Assembly (NCBI GenBank): GCA_963715485.1
Contig: OY970244.1
Location: 1,488,001-1,552,000, forward strand
From: SG8-30 sp963715485
GTDB lineage: Bacteria; Pseudomonadota; Gammaproteobacteria; Steroidobacterales; Steroidobacteraceae
DNA: 64,000 nucleotides
Direction of reading: 5' to 3'
Below the pieces are notes generated by a model. It did no database searches, was not told the DNA's origin, and worked only from the letters and a program-made list of their open reading frames with translations. Position 1 is the first letter of the stretch, and the number at the start of each line of letters is the position of its first letter. This document shows positions 53,814 to 64,000 of the stretch, piece by piece. The position numbers were made by a program, and so were the translations under genes.

Positions 53814-54836
53814 ATGAGCGCCCAGCCACAGACCCAGACGACTCCGCGCCCCGCTTTCGGCAGCGTGTTGACCGACACGATGGCGGTGGCGACCTTCAGG
53901 AATGGCCAGTGGTCGGACCACGAGATCAGGAAGACCGGCCCGATCGAGATCAGTCCGGCGGCGCACGTCCTGCATTATTCGAGCACGTGTTTTGAAGGCT
54001 TCAAGGCCTACAAGTGGGCGGATGGCAGCGTCAACGTGTTCCGCATGAGCAGTCACATCGAGCGGATGTGCCAGAGTGCACGGGCACTCGCGTTACCCGA
54101 GCCGGATGCGGACCAGCTGGAGACGATGATCACCACCGTGATCGACCGCGTCCGCGACCAGGTGCCGGACGCGCCGGGTGCGCTGTACATGCGGCCGATC
54201 CTTTTCGGCACGACACCCAATATCGGTGCCGCAGCCTCACCGCCGGGCGAATTGATGCTGATGGTGCTGGCCAGTCCGGTGTGGGACTACTTCTCGGGCG
54301 GTATGAAGCCACTGAAGATCTACGTCGAGACCGAGGCCACACGCTGCGCTTCACACCTCGGCATGGTCAAGACCGGCGGCAATTACGCTGCCGCCATGGG
54401 CCCGACGCTTGCGGCCAAGAAGAAGTACGGCGTTGACCAGGTGCTGTTCTGCCCGGGCGGGGAAGTGCAGGAGACCGGGGCGGCCAATTTCCTGCTGATC
54501 CGTCAGGGCAAGATCCTGACACGCAGCCTCGACGCGACCTTCCTGCATGGGGTCACGCGCGATTCGCTGCTGCGTATCGCGCCGTCGATTGGCTATCAGG
54601 TCGAGGAGCGGGTGTTCACCGTTGACGAGATGCTGGCGTGGACGAAGGACGGCGAGGCGGCCCTGTCGGGCACGGCGGCGGTGCTCGCTGGCGTTGGCAC
54701 GCTGGTGCGCGACGGTCGGGAGCACAGGGTGGGCGACGGCGACGTCGGCCCGCATACCAGGAAGCTTCGTGCCGCGCTGGTCGGCATCCAGCAGGGCGAA
54801 GTCGCCGATACTCACGGCTGGCTGCACAGAATCTAG
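53814..54836 (+). CDS. ilvE: Branched-chain amino acid aminotransferase
   Basis: The 340-residue fold-type IV PLP enzyme has VLHYSSTCFEGFKAYKWADG, the PLP lysine in HLGMVKTGGNYAAAMGPTL, EVQETGAANFLLI, and GVTRDSLLRIAPSIGYQVEE. This is the longer BCAT form. It makes the keto acids used by the bkd complex, so its position 7 bp after bkdB fits a catabolic operon. Its TAG stop lies within CTAG at the left edge of a palindromic repeat. Confidence 0.92.
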   Translation: MSAQPQTQTTPRPAFGSVLTDTMAVATFRNGQWSDHEIRKTGPIEISPAAHVLHYSSTCFEGFKAYKWADGSVNVFRMSSHIERMCQSARALALPEPDADQLETMITTVIDRVRDQVPDAPGALYMRPILFGTTPNIGAAASPPGELMLMVLASPVWDYFSGGMKPLKIYVETEATRCASHLGMVKTGGNYAAAMGPTLAAKKKYGVDQVLFCPGGEVQETGAANFLLIRQGKILTRSLDATFLHGVTRDSLLRIAPSIGYQVEERVFTVDEMLAWTKDGEAALSGTAAVLAGVGTLVRDGREHRVGDGDVGPHTRKLRAALVGIQQGEVADTHGWLHRI

Positions 54837-54857
54837 AAAGGGAACAGTCGCTATTTC

Positions 54858-54861
<4 letters not shown>
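54832..54861. repeat. CTAG-bounded repeat supplying stops to two convergent genes
   Basis: The 30-bp element starts TCTAGAAAGGGAACAGTCG and ends CTATTTCCTAG. The left CTAG (54833-54836) contains the ilvE TAG stop; the right CTAG (54858-54861), read on the minus strand, contains the TAG stop of the acyl-CoA dehydrogenase. Only 21 bp separate the two genes. The core is the second repeat form, present as an inverted pair at 13715-13763. Confidence 0.85.
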
Positions 54862-56021
<1,160 letters not shown>

Positions 56022-56065
56022 GGGATTGTGACGTTTTTCCCGAATATGGCTGGCGTCCGGCTCCC

Positions 56066-56080
56066 ATTGTCGCCGACAAT
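56066..56080. promoter_or_regulatory. Operator-like palindrome between divergent genes
   Basis: ATTGTCG-C-CGACAAT is a perfect inverted repeat with 7-base arms in the 108-bp gap between the acyl-CoA dehydrogenase and the lyase gene. Its position suggests a repressor or activator site serving one or both promoters. Confidence 0.5.
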
Positions 56081-56129
56081 CTCCGGACTTTGTAGACCCT
56101 TTTGGGCCTCGCCCGCCAGGTGATTCCAG

Positions 56130-57302
56130 ATGAAGGACCGGACCCGCGTCATTCACCAGCCCGTGGCCACAATGTCTGCGGACAACCGGCCGCTGGTCGC
56201 GCCGATCTACCAGTCGGTGAAGTTCGAGATGGATGGCATCGATGAGATGCTGCGGGCCTTCCGCGGCGAAAGGCCCGGCTACTTCTACACGCGTACATCG
56301 AATCCGACCAACCGGCAGCTGGAGGATCTTCTCGCCGGCATGCAGGGCCGCGAGGATTGCATCGTGTCCGGTTCCGGCGTGGCCGCCATCAGCAGTTGCC
56401 TGTTGTCGCTGTGCAAGTCGGGCGATCACATCCTGTCCTTCGTGGAAACCTACGGCCCGACCCGCTACCTGATCAGGCGCCTGCTGGCCAAGTACGGCGT
56501 CGAACATACGATGCTGTCCATCGAGGACGACGAAGGCATTGAACGGGTGCTGCACGAGCGGCCGACGCGACTGGTGTTCTTCGAGAGCCCGACCAACCCG
56601 GTGAACAAGATTGCGGATGTCGAGCGTATCTGTACCGCTGCGCGCGCCGCCGGGGCGCTGTCGGTGATGGACAATACGTTTGCCGGGTTCCACAACCATG
56701 GCCAGTACGAAGTGGACCTGTTCCTGCACAGCCTGACCAAGTACGCCTCGGGCCATAGCGACGTCATGGGCGGGGCGATTATTGGTAGTCGCGCGCTGGT
56801 CCAGTCGATGCGTCAGGATGCCTCGACGCTCGGGCCGGTGCTCGACCCGCACGCCGCCTTCCTGATCCTCCGGGGTATGAAGACCTACTTCCTGCGCTAC
56901 GACGCGCAGGCAGCGGCGGCGATGAAGATCGCCCGCTGGCTCGAGGCCCACCCAGCGGTCGCGCGGGTGCACCATCCGGGCCTGCCGAGCCATCCCCGGC
57001 ACGAGCTGGCCCGTCGGCAGATGCGAGAGTTCGGCACCATGATCGCCTTCGACCTGAAGGGCGGCATGGACGAAGCTCGTGTCGTTGTAGAGGGCCTGGA
57101 GCTGTTCGCAATAACCGCGAGCCTCGGTTCGGTCGAGTCACTGGTGATGCCGCCGCACTTCATGCAGCCGAAAGACTTCACCGCGGAGCAGCTGAGCCTT
57201 AGTGGGGTGACGAAGACTACGATCCGGCTCTCAGTCGGGGCCGAGGATCCGGACGATCTCATTGCCGACCTGCAGCAGGCCCTCGCAGGGATTCAGTTAT
57301 AA
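56130..57302 (+). CDS. Cys/Met metabolism PLP enzyme (trans-sulfuration family)
   Basis: The 390-residue protein has the family landmarks PIYQSVKFEMDGIDEMLRAF, PGYFYTRTSNPTNRQLEDLL, GREDCIVSGSGVAAISSCLL, SVMDNTFAGFHNHG and the PLP lysine in HSLTKYASGHSDVMGGAI. Members include cystathionine beta/gamma-lyase, methionine gamma-lyase and O-acetylhomoserine sulfhydrylase; the sequence does not decide between them. Next to bkd and the acyl-CoA dehydrogenase, a methionine gamma-lyase making 2-oxobutyrate (a Bkd substrate) is attractive but inferred. AGGTGA precedes the ATG. Confidence 0.87.
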   Translation: MKDRTRVIHQPVATMSADNRPLVAPIYQSVKFEMDGIDEMLRAFRGERPGYFYTRTSNPTNRQLEDLLAGMQGREDCIVSGSGVAAISSCLLSLCKSGDHILSFVETYGPTRYLIRRLLAKYGVEHTMLSIEDDEGIERVLHERPTRLVFFESPTNPVNKIADVERICTAARAAGALSVMDNTFAGFHNHGQYEVDLFLHSLTKYASGHSDVMGGAIIGSRALVQSMRQDASTLGPVLDPHAAFLILRGMKTYFLRYDAQAAAAMKIARWLEAHPAVARVHHPGLPSHPRHELARRQMREFGTMIAFDLKGGMDEARVVVEGLELFAITASLGSVESLVMPPHFMQPKDFTAEQLSLSGVTKTTIRLSVGAEDPDDLIADLQQALAGIQL

Positions 57303-57313
57303 ACGGTGCCGGG

Positions 57314-57343
57314 CAGAAAAAGGGGACTGTCCCCTTTTTCTAG
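57314..57343. repeat. Perfect palindromic repeat, CTAG-capped at the aceK stop
   Basis: AGAAAAAGGGGAC (57315-57327) and GTCCCCTTTTTCT (57329-57341) are perfect 13-base arms around a single T. The right end is CTAG (57340-57343), which contains the aceK stop on the minus strand; the left end is CAG. It lies between two convergent genes and should act as a bidirectional terminator. Confidence 0.9.
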
Positions 57344-59106
57344 AAGCTGCTGGCGACCCGTACGCGGTGTGGGTGATAGGGCAGCACCTCGACGACATCT
57401 CCTTCGGCCAGCCGTTCCTGCAGCTGGCGCCACCAGTCGGCCTCCAGAATCTCGCCGTGTTTATCGAGGAACACCTGCTTCAGGTGCTCGTCGAACCCCA
57501 GGAAGTTGATGAAGGTCTCCGGGAACACGTCATTGTCGGCGACATAGAACCAGCTCTCGGCGCGCATTTCGTCCTCGTAGCTCGACGCCTGTGGCATATC
57601 GCGGAAGCGGCAATCCGTCACCGCGCACAGTTCGTCGTAGTCGTAGAAGATCGCGCGGCCGTGACGCGTGACGCCAAAGTTCTTCAGCAACAGGTCGCCG
57701 GCGAAGATGTTGGTATAGGCCAGGTCGCGAATCGCCTGCCCGTACTCGATTACGGCCAGTTCCGCCTGTTCCGGCGCAGCGCTTCGCAGGTACAGGTTGA
57801 GCGGTGTCATCTTGCGCTCGATGTAAACGTGGTCGACGATGATGTTGTCATCCTCAACGTGCACTGTAATGGCGCACTCCCCGAGCAGTTCGTCGAGCAC
57901 CTCCTGGTCGAAACGCGACCGCGGGAAGCGCACCCGCTTGAATTCCTGCGCGTCGACTAGCCGGCCGGCACGATCGTGCTTGAACACCAGGTCGTACTTG
58001 GCCATGACCTCTTCGCGCAGCACGTTCTTGACCGCCGGGAAACGATCACGAATGACTTTGAACACCACGTCAAAGGACTGCAGGGTGAAGCAGGCCATCA
58101 CCATGCCCTTTTCACCCGGCGCCAGGACGAAGCGGTCTTCGGTCTCATCGAGGTGCCGGAAGATCTCCCTGAAGCGCTCGGTCTTGCCCTGCTTGGCGCG
58201 GCCGAGCACCGTAAAGAGCTCCGAGACCGGCTTGCGGGGCATGAATGACTTGAGGAATAGAACCGCCTCGCCGACGTGCTCGAGATCGACGTGGAAGTAG
58301 GAACGGGTGAAGCTGAACAGGACCGAGACGTCGCTTTCCTTCAGCATCACCGCGTCTACCAGCACGCCGCGCTCGCCGTTGCGAAACGCAATCGCGAGCG
58401 GCAGCGTGTAGCCCTCGCCCTTGATCTTGCCCACGACGTAAGCACGGGTCATCTGGTAGAAGACGGGCCGGATCACCTCGATTTCCTTGACGGGCCGGCG
58501 CTCGCCACTGCGCTGCAGGTGCATGCGGATATCGGTGACAACGTGCTCGACACTGCCCTCGAAGTCGCGCCAGGGGGTGCGGAACTTGAAATCCGAGAGC
58601 AGTTCCTCGATCAGCAATTCCAGCGCGCCGCGATTGGTATAGGTGTTGCTGACGACCTGCGAGGTGATGCCGCGCAGGGGATCCAGGTCGAGGACGAAGA
58701 ATTCGACGTCCGAGTTGACCCCGACGGTGCCGAACATGCGTCGCGTTATCGAGCTGAAATAGGTCTTGAGGAATTCCGGGTCCGTCAGCTCTTCGATCTG
58801 GTTTGCGAAACTCTGCTTGATCGCGCGCCATAGCGGCACGTCGCAGGCCCGCTCGCCGAGTCGGCGCTGGAGCTCGTCGAGCGCGCGGTTGACGCATTCA
58901 GTGTAGAGGTCGAGCCGTTCGACCACGTCGCGCTGGGTGCCGGCCCAGTCGCGATTCTCGAAACGCTCGGGTGCGCGACGGCTGATCCCGCGGAATTCCC
59001 GGTTGTAGTAGGCAAACTCGTCGACGATGACCCTGGCGCAGCGTTGCGCCAGGGTCAGGTCGGCGTCCTGCGGGCCGCCGTCGCCCAAGCCCGGCCGGCG
59101 CGGCAC
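57340..59106 (-). CDS. aceK: Isocitrate dehydrogenase kinase/phosphatase
   Basis: The 588-residue protein matches AceK in length and wording: FAYYNREFRGISRRAPERFE, FKTYFSSITRRMFGTVGVN, YIERKMTPLNLYLRSA, and the C-terminal FINFLGFDEHLKQVFLDKHG. AceK phosphorylates and dephosphorylates IDH to divert isocitrate to the glyoxylate bypass. I place the start at GTG 59106, 2 bp after the icd stop, because the frame upstream is a shadow of icd. The icd-aceK order differs from the E. coli aceBAK operon; aceA and aceB are not in the window. Confidence 0.94.
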   Translation of the reverse strand: MPRRPGLGDGGPQDADLTLAQRCARVIVDEFAYYNREFRGISRRAPERFENRDWAGTQRDVVERLDLYTECVNRALDELQRRLGERACDVPLWRAIKQSFANQIEELTDPEFLKTYFSSITRRMFGTVGVNSDVEFFVLDLDPLRGITSQVVSNTYTNRGALELLIEELLSDFKFRTPWRDFEGSVEHVVTDIRMHLQRSGERRPVKEIEVIRPVFYQMTRAYVVGKIKGEGYTLPLAIAFRNGERGVLVDAVMLKESDVSVLFSFTRSYFHVDLEHVGEAVLFLKSFMPRKPVSELFTVLGRAKQGKTERFREIFRHLDETEDRFVLAPGEKGMVMACFTLQSFDVVFKVIRDRFPAVKNVLREEVMAKYDLVFKHDRAGRLVDAQEFKRVRFPRSRFDQEVLDELLGECAITVHVEDDNIIVDHVYIERKMTPLNLYLRSAAPEQAELAVIEYGQAIRDLAYTNIFAGDLLLKNFGVTRHGRAIFYDYDELCAVTDCRFRDMPQASSYEDEMRAESWFYVADNDVFPETFINFLGFDEHLKQVFLDKHGEILEADWWRQLQERLAEGDVVEVLPYHPHRVRVASSF

Positions 59107-59108
59107 CG

Positions 59109-60407
<1,299 letters not shown>

Positions 60408-60616
60408 GGGTCGAGGACTCCTCAATGCCCGGATGTCATTGTTCGATATAGGAAGTTTTGGGCGGAAAATGTGAACTTTAGCACAGGGGACAGGTCCTGA
60501 GAGAAGGTCCGGGGCACCCTGATTGCTTCGCGGATCCCATATCGGTGTTAATCCGTTTGACCCGGCAGGCCGCTCGCGAGTAGCGTGTCCTCAGGTCTGG
60601 AAGTCGACTTCAAGTA

Positions 60617-61054
60617 ATGGCACTTCTGCAGAGGTTCAGGCGGTCGCAGGTTCCGATGACGCGGGTACTCGCCGCGTTGTTCGTGACCGGCTGGCTTGGA
60701 TTCGCCATCCAGCCATGTGTGGCCATGGATCATCCCGCGGATGGTGCCCATTCGGGCCACCACATCCCGGCCGGCCAGATTGAACATGACTGCCCCCACT
60801 GCCCGCCCGCGCTGGATCCGGGCGCTGATGGTGGCCAGGACATCGTGCTGGCCTGCGGCGGCGCGGATGCACCGGTGCTGCCCGCCCAGGATGCCAGGAC
60901 CGCTCAGCCCGACCTGGTCCTGCTGACCGGCTTCGCCGCATTCCAGTCTCCCTCCTTCGAAACGATCGCCGCCCCGGATCATCACCCGGATGCTGCCCCG
61001 TGGCACCCGCCGTCGGCGTCTCTGCAGCAGCGCTTCTGCATTTTCCTGAAATAG
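60617..61054 (+). CDS. Small exported His/Cys-rich protein of the metal efflux locus
   Basis: The 145-residue protein has a signal-like segment (MTRVLAALFVTGWLGFAIQP) and a mature part rich in metal ligands: MDHPADGAHSGHHIP, HDCPHCPP, LACGG and DHHPDAAPWH. This resembles the small CusF-neighbour or DUF2946-like proteins found before copper/silver efflux genes, though I do not recognise the exact family. It lies 46 bp before the TolC-type gene, so it is probably induced with it. The start could be ATG 60617 or ATG 60656; neither has a strong ribosome site. Confidence 0.6.
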   Translation: MALLQRFRRSQVPMTRVLAALFVTGWLGFAIQPCVAMDHPADGAHSGHHIPAGQIEHDCPHCPPALDPGADGGQDIVLACGGADAPVLPAQDARTAQPDLVLLTGFAAFQSPSFETIAAPDHHPDAAPWHPPSASLQQRFCIFLK

Positions 61055-61100
61055 CCCTTCCTGCCCGGTTCGTCCGATTGACGTTCCTGCAGGAGGAGGC

Positions 61101-62378
61101 ATGCCTTTATTTTTCGACCGTGGGGCGGGTCCGACAGCCCTGACAATCCTGATGCTCTGGTTCGCCTGCGTCGCGGCGCCCGCGGCCGCCGAGCCATTGA
61201 CCCTTGACGCCGCGCAGCGAATCGCCATGGAGCGCGACGCCGGCCGGGAAGCCATGGAAAGCGAGTCATCCGCCATGCAGGACATGGCGGTGTTCGCCGG
61301 GCAGCTACCCGACCTCGAGGCGAGGGTTGGCGCGGTCAATGTGCCGACAGATTCCTTTTCCCTCGACGCCGTGGACATGACCATGCTCGAGGTCGGCGTC
61401 ATGCAGCGGTTCCCGGCGGGCCACACGCGTGAGCTGTCCCGTTCCGGGTACGAGAGCCGTGCGCTGGTCAGCGACGCGGACGCGCGGAACCGCGACCGGC
61501 GAGTCCGGCTTGAGGTGGAACGCAGCTGGCGTGAACTCGACTACCTCGACCAGTCCCTCGCATTGCTGGCGGACGAGGCCAGGTGGGTGGAAGCGCTGGT
61601 GAACGGCGCCGAGGCAGCCTACACCGCAGGCGAGGGCGCCCAGACCGAATTGCTGGATGCGCGCCTGATGGCGCTGGAGATCGAGGAGCGGCAGATCGAC
61701 ATCGAGCGTGAGCGGGACATGGCGCGCGCCGACCTGGCTCGCTGGATCGGCGATGCGGCGCTCGGTGAACGCACCGCTGCCGCCGACCCTTCACCGGCCA
61801 GCCTGCCGCCACTTGAAACGATGCTCGGGCGCCTGGATCGCCATCCGATGTTGCAATCGCTCGACCACGCGCGGGACGTTGCCATGAACGAGGCAGATCT
61901 CGCTGCCGAGCGCTACAAGCCGTCGTTCGGCGTGGACGTCTCCTATGGTTTCCGGCAAGGCAGCATGAATGGAGAGGCGCGGCCGGACCTGCTGACCGCG
62001 ATGCTGACTTTCGACGTGCCGCTCTTCACAGGCAACCGGCAGGACCGTGAGACGGGCGCAGCAAGGTCACAGGCCCGCGCAGCCCAGGCCAGACGGACCG
62101 ACCTGGCCCGCGAACTGGAGGCCAGCCTGCGGGCGCAGTATTCCCGCGCGCTGCGACTGGGTTCGATCGTCGACCTCTACGAGTCGCGGATCCAGCGCAT
62201 CGCCGGCGTCTCCGTGGAAGCCGCCCTCGCCAGCTATCGCACGAGCGATGGCTCGTTGTCCGACGTGATCAGCACTGAAAGGCGCGTGCTCGACGTGCGC
62301 GACCGCCTGAAAAAGGCGCGCAAGGACCGGGCCGTGGCGCTTGCCGAGATCAACTATCTTGCCGGAGACCTGCCATGA
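61101..62378 (+). CDS. TolC-family outer-membrane efflux protein (CusC-like)
   Basis: The 425-residue protein has a signal peptide (ALTILMLWFACVAAPAAAEP), then the repeated helical-hairpin layout of outer-membrane factors: LTLDAAQRIAMERDAGREAM and, in the second repeat, LGRLDRHPMLQSLDHARDVA with PSFGVDVSYGFRQGSMNGEA. No N-terminal lipobox is visible, unlike some CusC proteins. GGAGGAGG precedes the ATG. Its stop overlaps the CusB-like adaptor start by 4 bp. It provides the outer-membrane exit duct for a heavy-metal RND pump. Confidence 0.9.
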   Translation: MPLFFDRGAGPTALTILMLWFACVAAPAAAEPLTLDAAQRIAMERDAGREAMESESSAMQDMAVFAGQLPDLEARVGAVNVPTDSFSLDAVDMTMLEVGVMQRFPAGHTRELSRSGYESRALVSDADARNRDRRVRLEVERSWRELDYLDQSLALLADEARWVEALVNGAEAAYTAGEGAQTELLDARLMALEIEERQIDIERERDMARADLARWIGDAALGERTAAADPSPASLPPLETMLGRLDRHPMLQSLDHARDVAMNEADLAAERYKPSFGVDVSYGFRQGSMNGEARPDLLTAMLTFDVPLFTGNRQDRETGAARSQARAAQARRTDLARELEASLRAQYSRALRLGSIVDLYESRIQRIAGVSVEAALASYRTSDGSLSDVISTERRVLDVRDRLKKARKDRAVALAEINYLAGDLP

Positions 62379-63778
62379 ACCGCTGCAACCTCGGGGTCGT
62401 CACGCTGACCGCCTTGTCCCTGCTGTTGGGAGCCTGTGGCAAGACGCCGCCTCCGGCGGCGCCCGAAACCGCGCTCGAGCATGCGGCGAAACATCTCGAT
62501 GCCACCTACCAGTGCCCGATGCACCCGGAGGTAACCTCGGACGAGCCGGGCAAGTGCCCCATCTGCGGCATGACCCTGGTGCCGATCGAGTCCGCCGAGG
62601 CGGAGTCCCAACCCCGGCCCCAACTCCAGGAGCAGAAGCTTCTCTACTACCGTAACCCGATGAACCCCGCGGTTACCTCGCCGGTCCCCCGCAAGGACGA
62701 GATGGGGATGGACTACGTGCCGGTCTACGCCGAGTCGGGAGACGACGATACGGGCGCAATCCAGTTGTCTGCAACCATGGTCAACAACCTCGGGGTGCGC
62801 ACCGTTGCCGCCCACCAGGGGCAACTGGACACGAGCATCCAGACCGTCGGCACCCTGGCCTACGACGAGCGGGGCCGGATCGAGGTCCGCGTGCGCGCGG
62901 AAGGCTATGTGGAGCGTCTCTCGGTCCGGGCCGAAGGTGAATCGGTCAGCCGCGGACAGCCGCTGTTTGCGGTGTTCTCGCCGAAGCTCGCCGCCGCCCA
63001 GCGCGAGTACCTGAATGCCATCGCGCTGGGCGACCCGGCGCTTACCAACGCCTCCGCCGGCCGGCTGCAGGCGCTCGGGCTCGATGCTGCGACCATCGAG
63101 CGGCTACGCGCGACGGGCAAGGCGGCCGAGCGGGTGACCTACTACGCGCCCGAGGACGGCGTGGTCACCATGCTCGGCGTGCGGGAGGGCGCGCTGGCGG
63201 AGCCCGGGATGAGTGCCATGACCATGGTCCCTATTTCCAGACTATGGGTCGTTGCCGAGGTTCCGGAGGCCGATGCGGCGCGCGTGAGCAAAGGCGCGCC
63301 CGCGAAACTTGCGTTCCCGGCGCTGCCGGGACAGCAGGTCGAGGCGCATGTACTGGAACTGCTGCCGCAGCTGAATGAATCGACGCGAACGCTGCAGGCG
63401 CGGCTCGAGCTGGACAACCCCGGTCGCAGGCTGGCGGCTGGCATGTTGGCGAACGTGACCATCGAGGGTGCCGGTGGCGGCGAGTCCCTGATGGTGCCGA
63501 TCGAGGCCCTGATCCGTACCGGGCGGGCCGAACGTGTGATCGTCGCGCTCGGCGATGGTCGCTTCGTCGCGCGCGACGTGACCTCAGGTCGGGAAAGTGG
63601 CGAGAACATCGAGATCGTAAGCGGGATCCGGGTTGGCGAGGAAGTCGTCGTCTCCGGACAGTTCATGATCGACTCCGAGTCGCAGGTGCGCTCGAGCCTG
63701 CGTCGCTACGAGAAGCCACAGGCGACAACGGACCATGCGGCGAATGATAGGGGCGCGATGCCGGAGCAGGGCAAATGA
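62375..63778 (+). CDS. cusB: Heavy-metal RND periplasmic adaptor (CusB-like) with metal-binding domains
   Basis: The 467-residue lipoprotein (lipobox LGAC, Cys21) carries a heavy-metal-binding domain (TYQCPMHPEVTSDEPGKCPI then CGMTLVP, residues about 47-70) and a second degenerate one (YYRNPMNPAVTSPVPRKDEM then GMDYVPVY), then the adaptor beta-barrel, lipoyl and helical segments (GTLAYDERGRIEVRVRAEGY, VSRGQPLFAVFSPKLAAAQR). These features define CusB/CzcB-type adaptors for Cu(I)/Ag(I). It overlaps the TolC gene before it and the RND gene after it by 4 bp each. Confidence 0.92.
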   Translation: MNRCNLGVVTLTALSLLLGACGKTPPPAAPETALEHAAKHLDATYQCPMHPEVTSDEPGKCPICGMTLVPIESAEAESQPRPQLQEQKLLYYRNPMNPAVTSPVPRKDEMGMDYVPVYAESGDDDTGAIQLSATMVNNLGVRTVAAHQGQLDTSIQTVGTLAYDERGRIEVRVRAEGYVERLSVRAEGESVSRGQPLFAVFSPKLAAAQREYLNAIALGDPALTNASAGRLQALGLDAATIERLRATGKAAERVTYYAPEDGVVTMLGVREGALAEPGMSAMTMVPISRLWVVAEVPEADAARVSKGAPAKLAFPALPGQQVEAHVLELLPQLNESTRTLQARLELDNPGRRLAAGMLANVTIEGAGGGESLMVPIEALIRTGRAERVIVALGDGRFVARDVTSGRESGENIEIVSGIRVGEEVVVSGQFMIDSESQVRSSLRRYEKPQATTDHAANDRGAMPEQGK

Positions 63779-64000
63779 TCGAAGCCATCATTCGTGCCTC
63801 GCTCGCCAACCGGCCGATGGTCCTGTTGCTGGCGGCGCTGCTCACGGCGGCCGGTGCCTGGGCGATGATGCGGACGCCTGTCGATGCAATCCCGGACCTG
63901 TCCGACGTCCAGGTCATCGTGCGCACGCCGTATCCGGGCCAGTCGCCCCGCGTGGTCGAGGACCAGGTGACCTATCCCCTGACGACGGCGCTGCTGTCGG
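63775..64000 (+). CDS. cusA: Heavy-metal RND permease (CusA/CzcA family), N-terminal fragment
   Basis: The visible 75 residues open MIEAIIRASLANRPMVLLLA, the first transmembrane helix of HME-RND pumps, and continue TPVDAIPDLSDVQVIVRTPY and VVEDQVTYPLTTALLS. DAIPDLSD and VEDQVTYPL are diagnostic for the CusA/CzcA subfamily. ATG 63775 overlaps the adaptor stop. The metal-specific residues lie beyond the window, so copper/silver is inferred from the CusB partner. Confidence 0.93.
   Translation, partial: MIEAIIRASLANRPMVLLLAALLTAAGAWAMMRTPVDAIPDLSDVQVIVRTPYPGQSPRVVEDQVTYPLTTALLS

Overview
The window is about 64 kb of high-GC chromosomal DNA, densely packed with genes, and reads as a free-living aerobic gammaproteobacterium. 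The evidence is the combination of RlmKL, AceK, TorF/Gcw_chp porins, a Pseudomonas-like bkdR/bkdA1A2B arrangement, PhhA, Puu/Spu polyamine genes and a Cus-type metal efflux system. I cannot fix the genus from sequence alone. I see no phage, plasmid, transposase gene, CRISPR array, rRNA or tRNA.

Layout. 0-1.6 kb: the tail of a DUF1538-like membrane protein, a P-II-like protein and a CBS protein in one coupled operon, opposed by a DUF2238 membrane protein. 1.7-11.7 kb: a tandem universal stress protein, then a long minus-strand run (acidic DUF6763-like protein, CBS protein, APH/P-loop kinase, and an ABC ATPase, FtsX-like permease and HlyD adaptor forming an efflux pump), PolX, and a cupin. 12-17.7 kb: two tandem TorF porins behind a sigma-54-like promoter, an omega-aminotransferase, an aldehyde dehydrogenase and N-carbamoylputrescine amidase. 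17.7-21.4 kb: a DnaQ/GIY-YIG fusion nuclease and rlmKL. 21.5-30.2 kb: a translationally coupled glycogen operon glgP-glgB-glgX-malQ. 30.3-33.2 kb: an exported VOC protein and a patatin-Omp85 protein.

33.2-44.8 kb is a large polyamine locus: puuB and a PuuA-like ligase run leftward, while puuD, a second PuuA-like ligase, spuC and the uptake system potFGHI run rightward, followed by a polyphosphate-glucokinase-like gene. With puuC and aguB at 15-17.7 kb, these cover uptake and gamma-glutamylated or direct transamination of putrescine to GABA or succinate-level intermediates. 44.9-49.6 kb: methionine-type aminotransferase, HDOD protein, YffB-like reductase, exported EEP-family hydrolase and PhhA. 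49.7-57.3 kb: branched-chain amino acid catabolism (bkdR, bkdA1A2B, ilvE, acyl-CoA dehydrogenase) plus a trans-sulfuration-family lyase. 57.3-60.4 kb: icd and aceK, reading leftward. 60.6 kb to the end: a small His/Cys exported protein and the start of cusCBA.

The most unusual structure is a family of short palindromes built around GGGGACTGTCCCC (with a second form containing CAGTCGCTATTTCC). They sit at gene ends, and at five genes the TAG stop codon lies inside the CTAG tetranucleotide that caps the palindrome. One copy closes two convergent genes at once. This looks like a REP-type, transposase-mobilised element family with CTAG as its recognition or target tetranucleotide. Other points of note are two sigma-54-like promoters sharing TGGCAYG-N4-GTGCA, a structured potF leader, a potF-potG intercistronic hairpin, and a probable leaderless phhA promoter with an adjacent operator-like palindrome.
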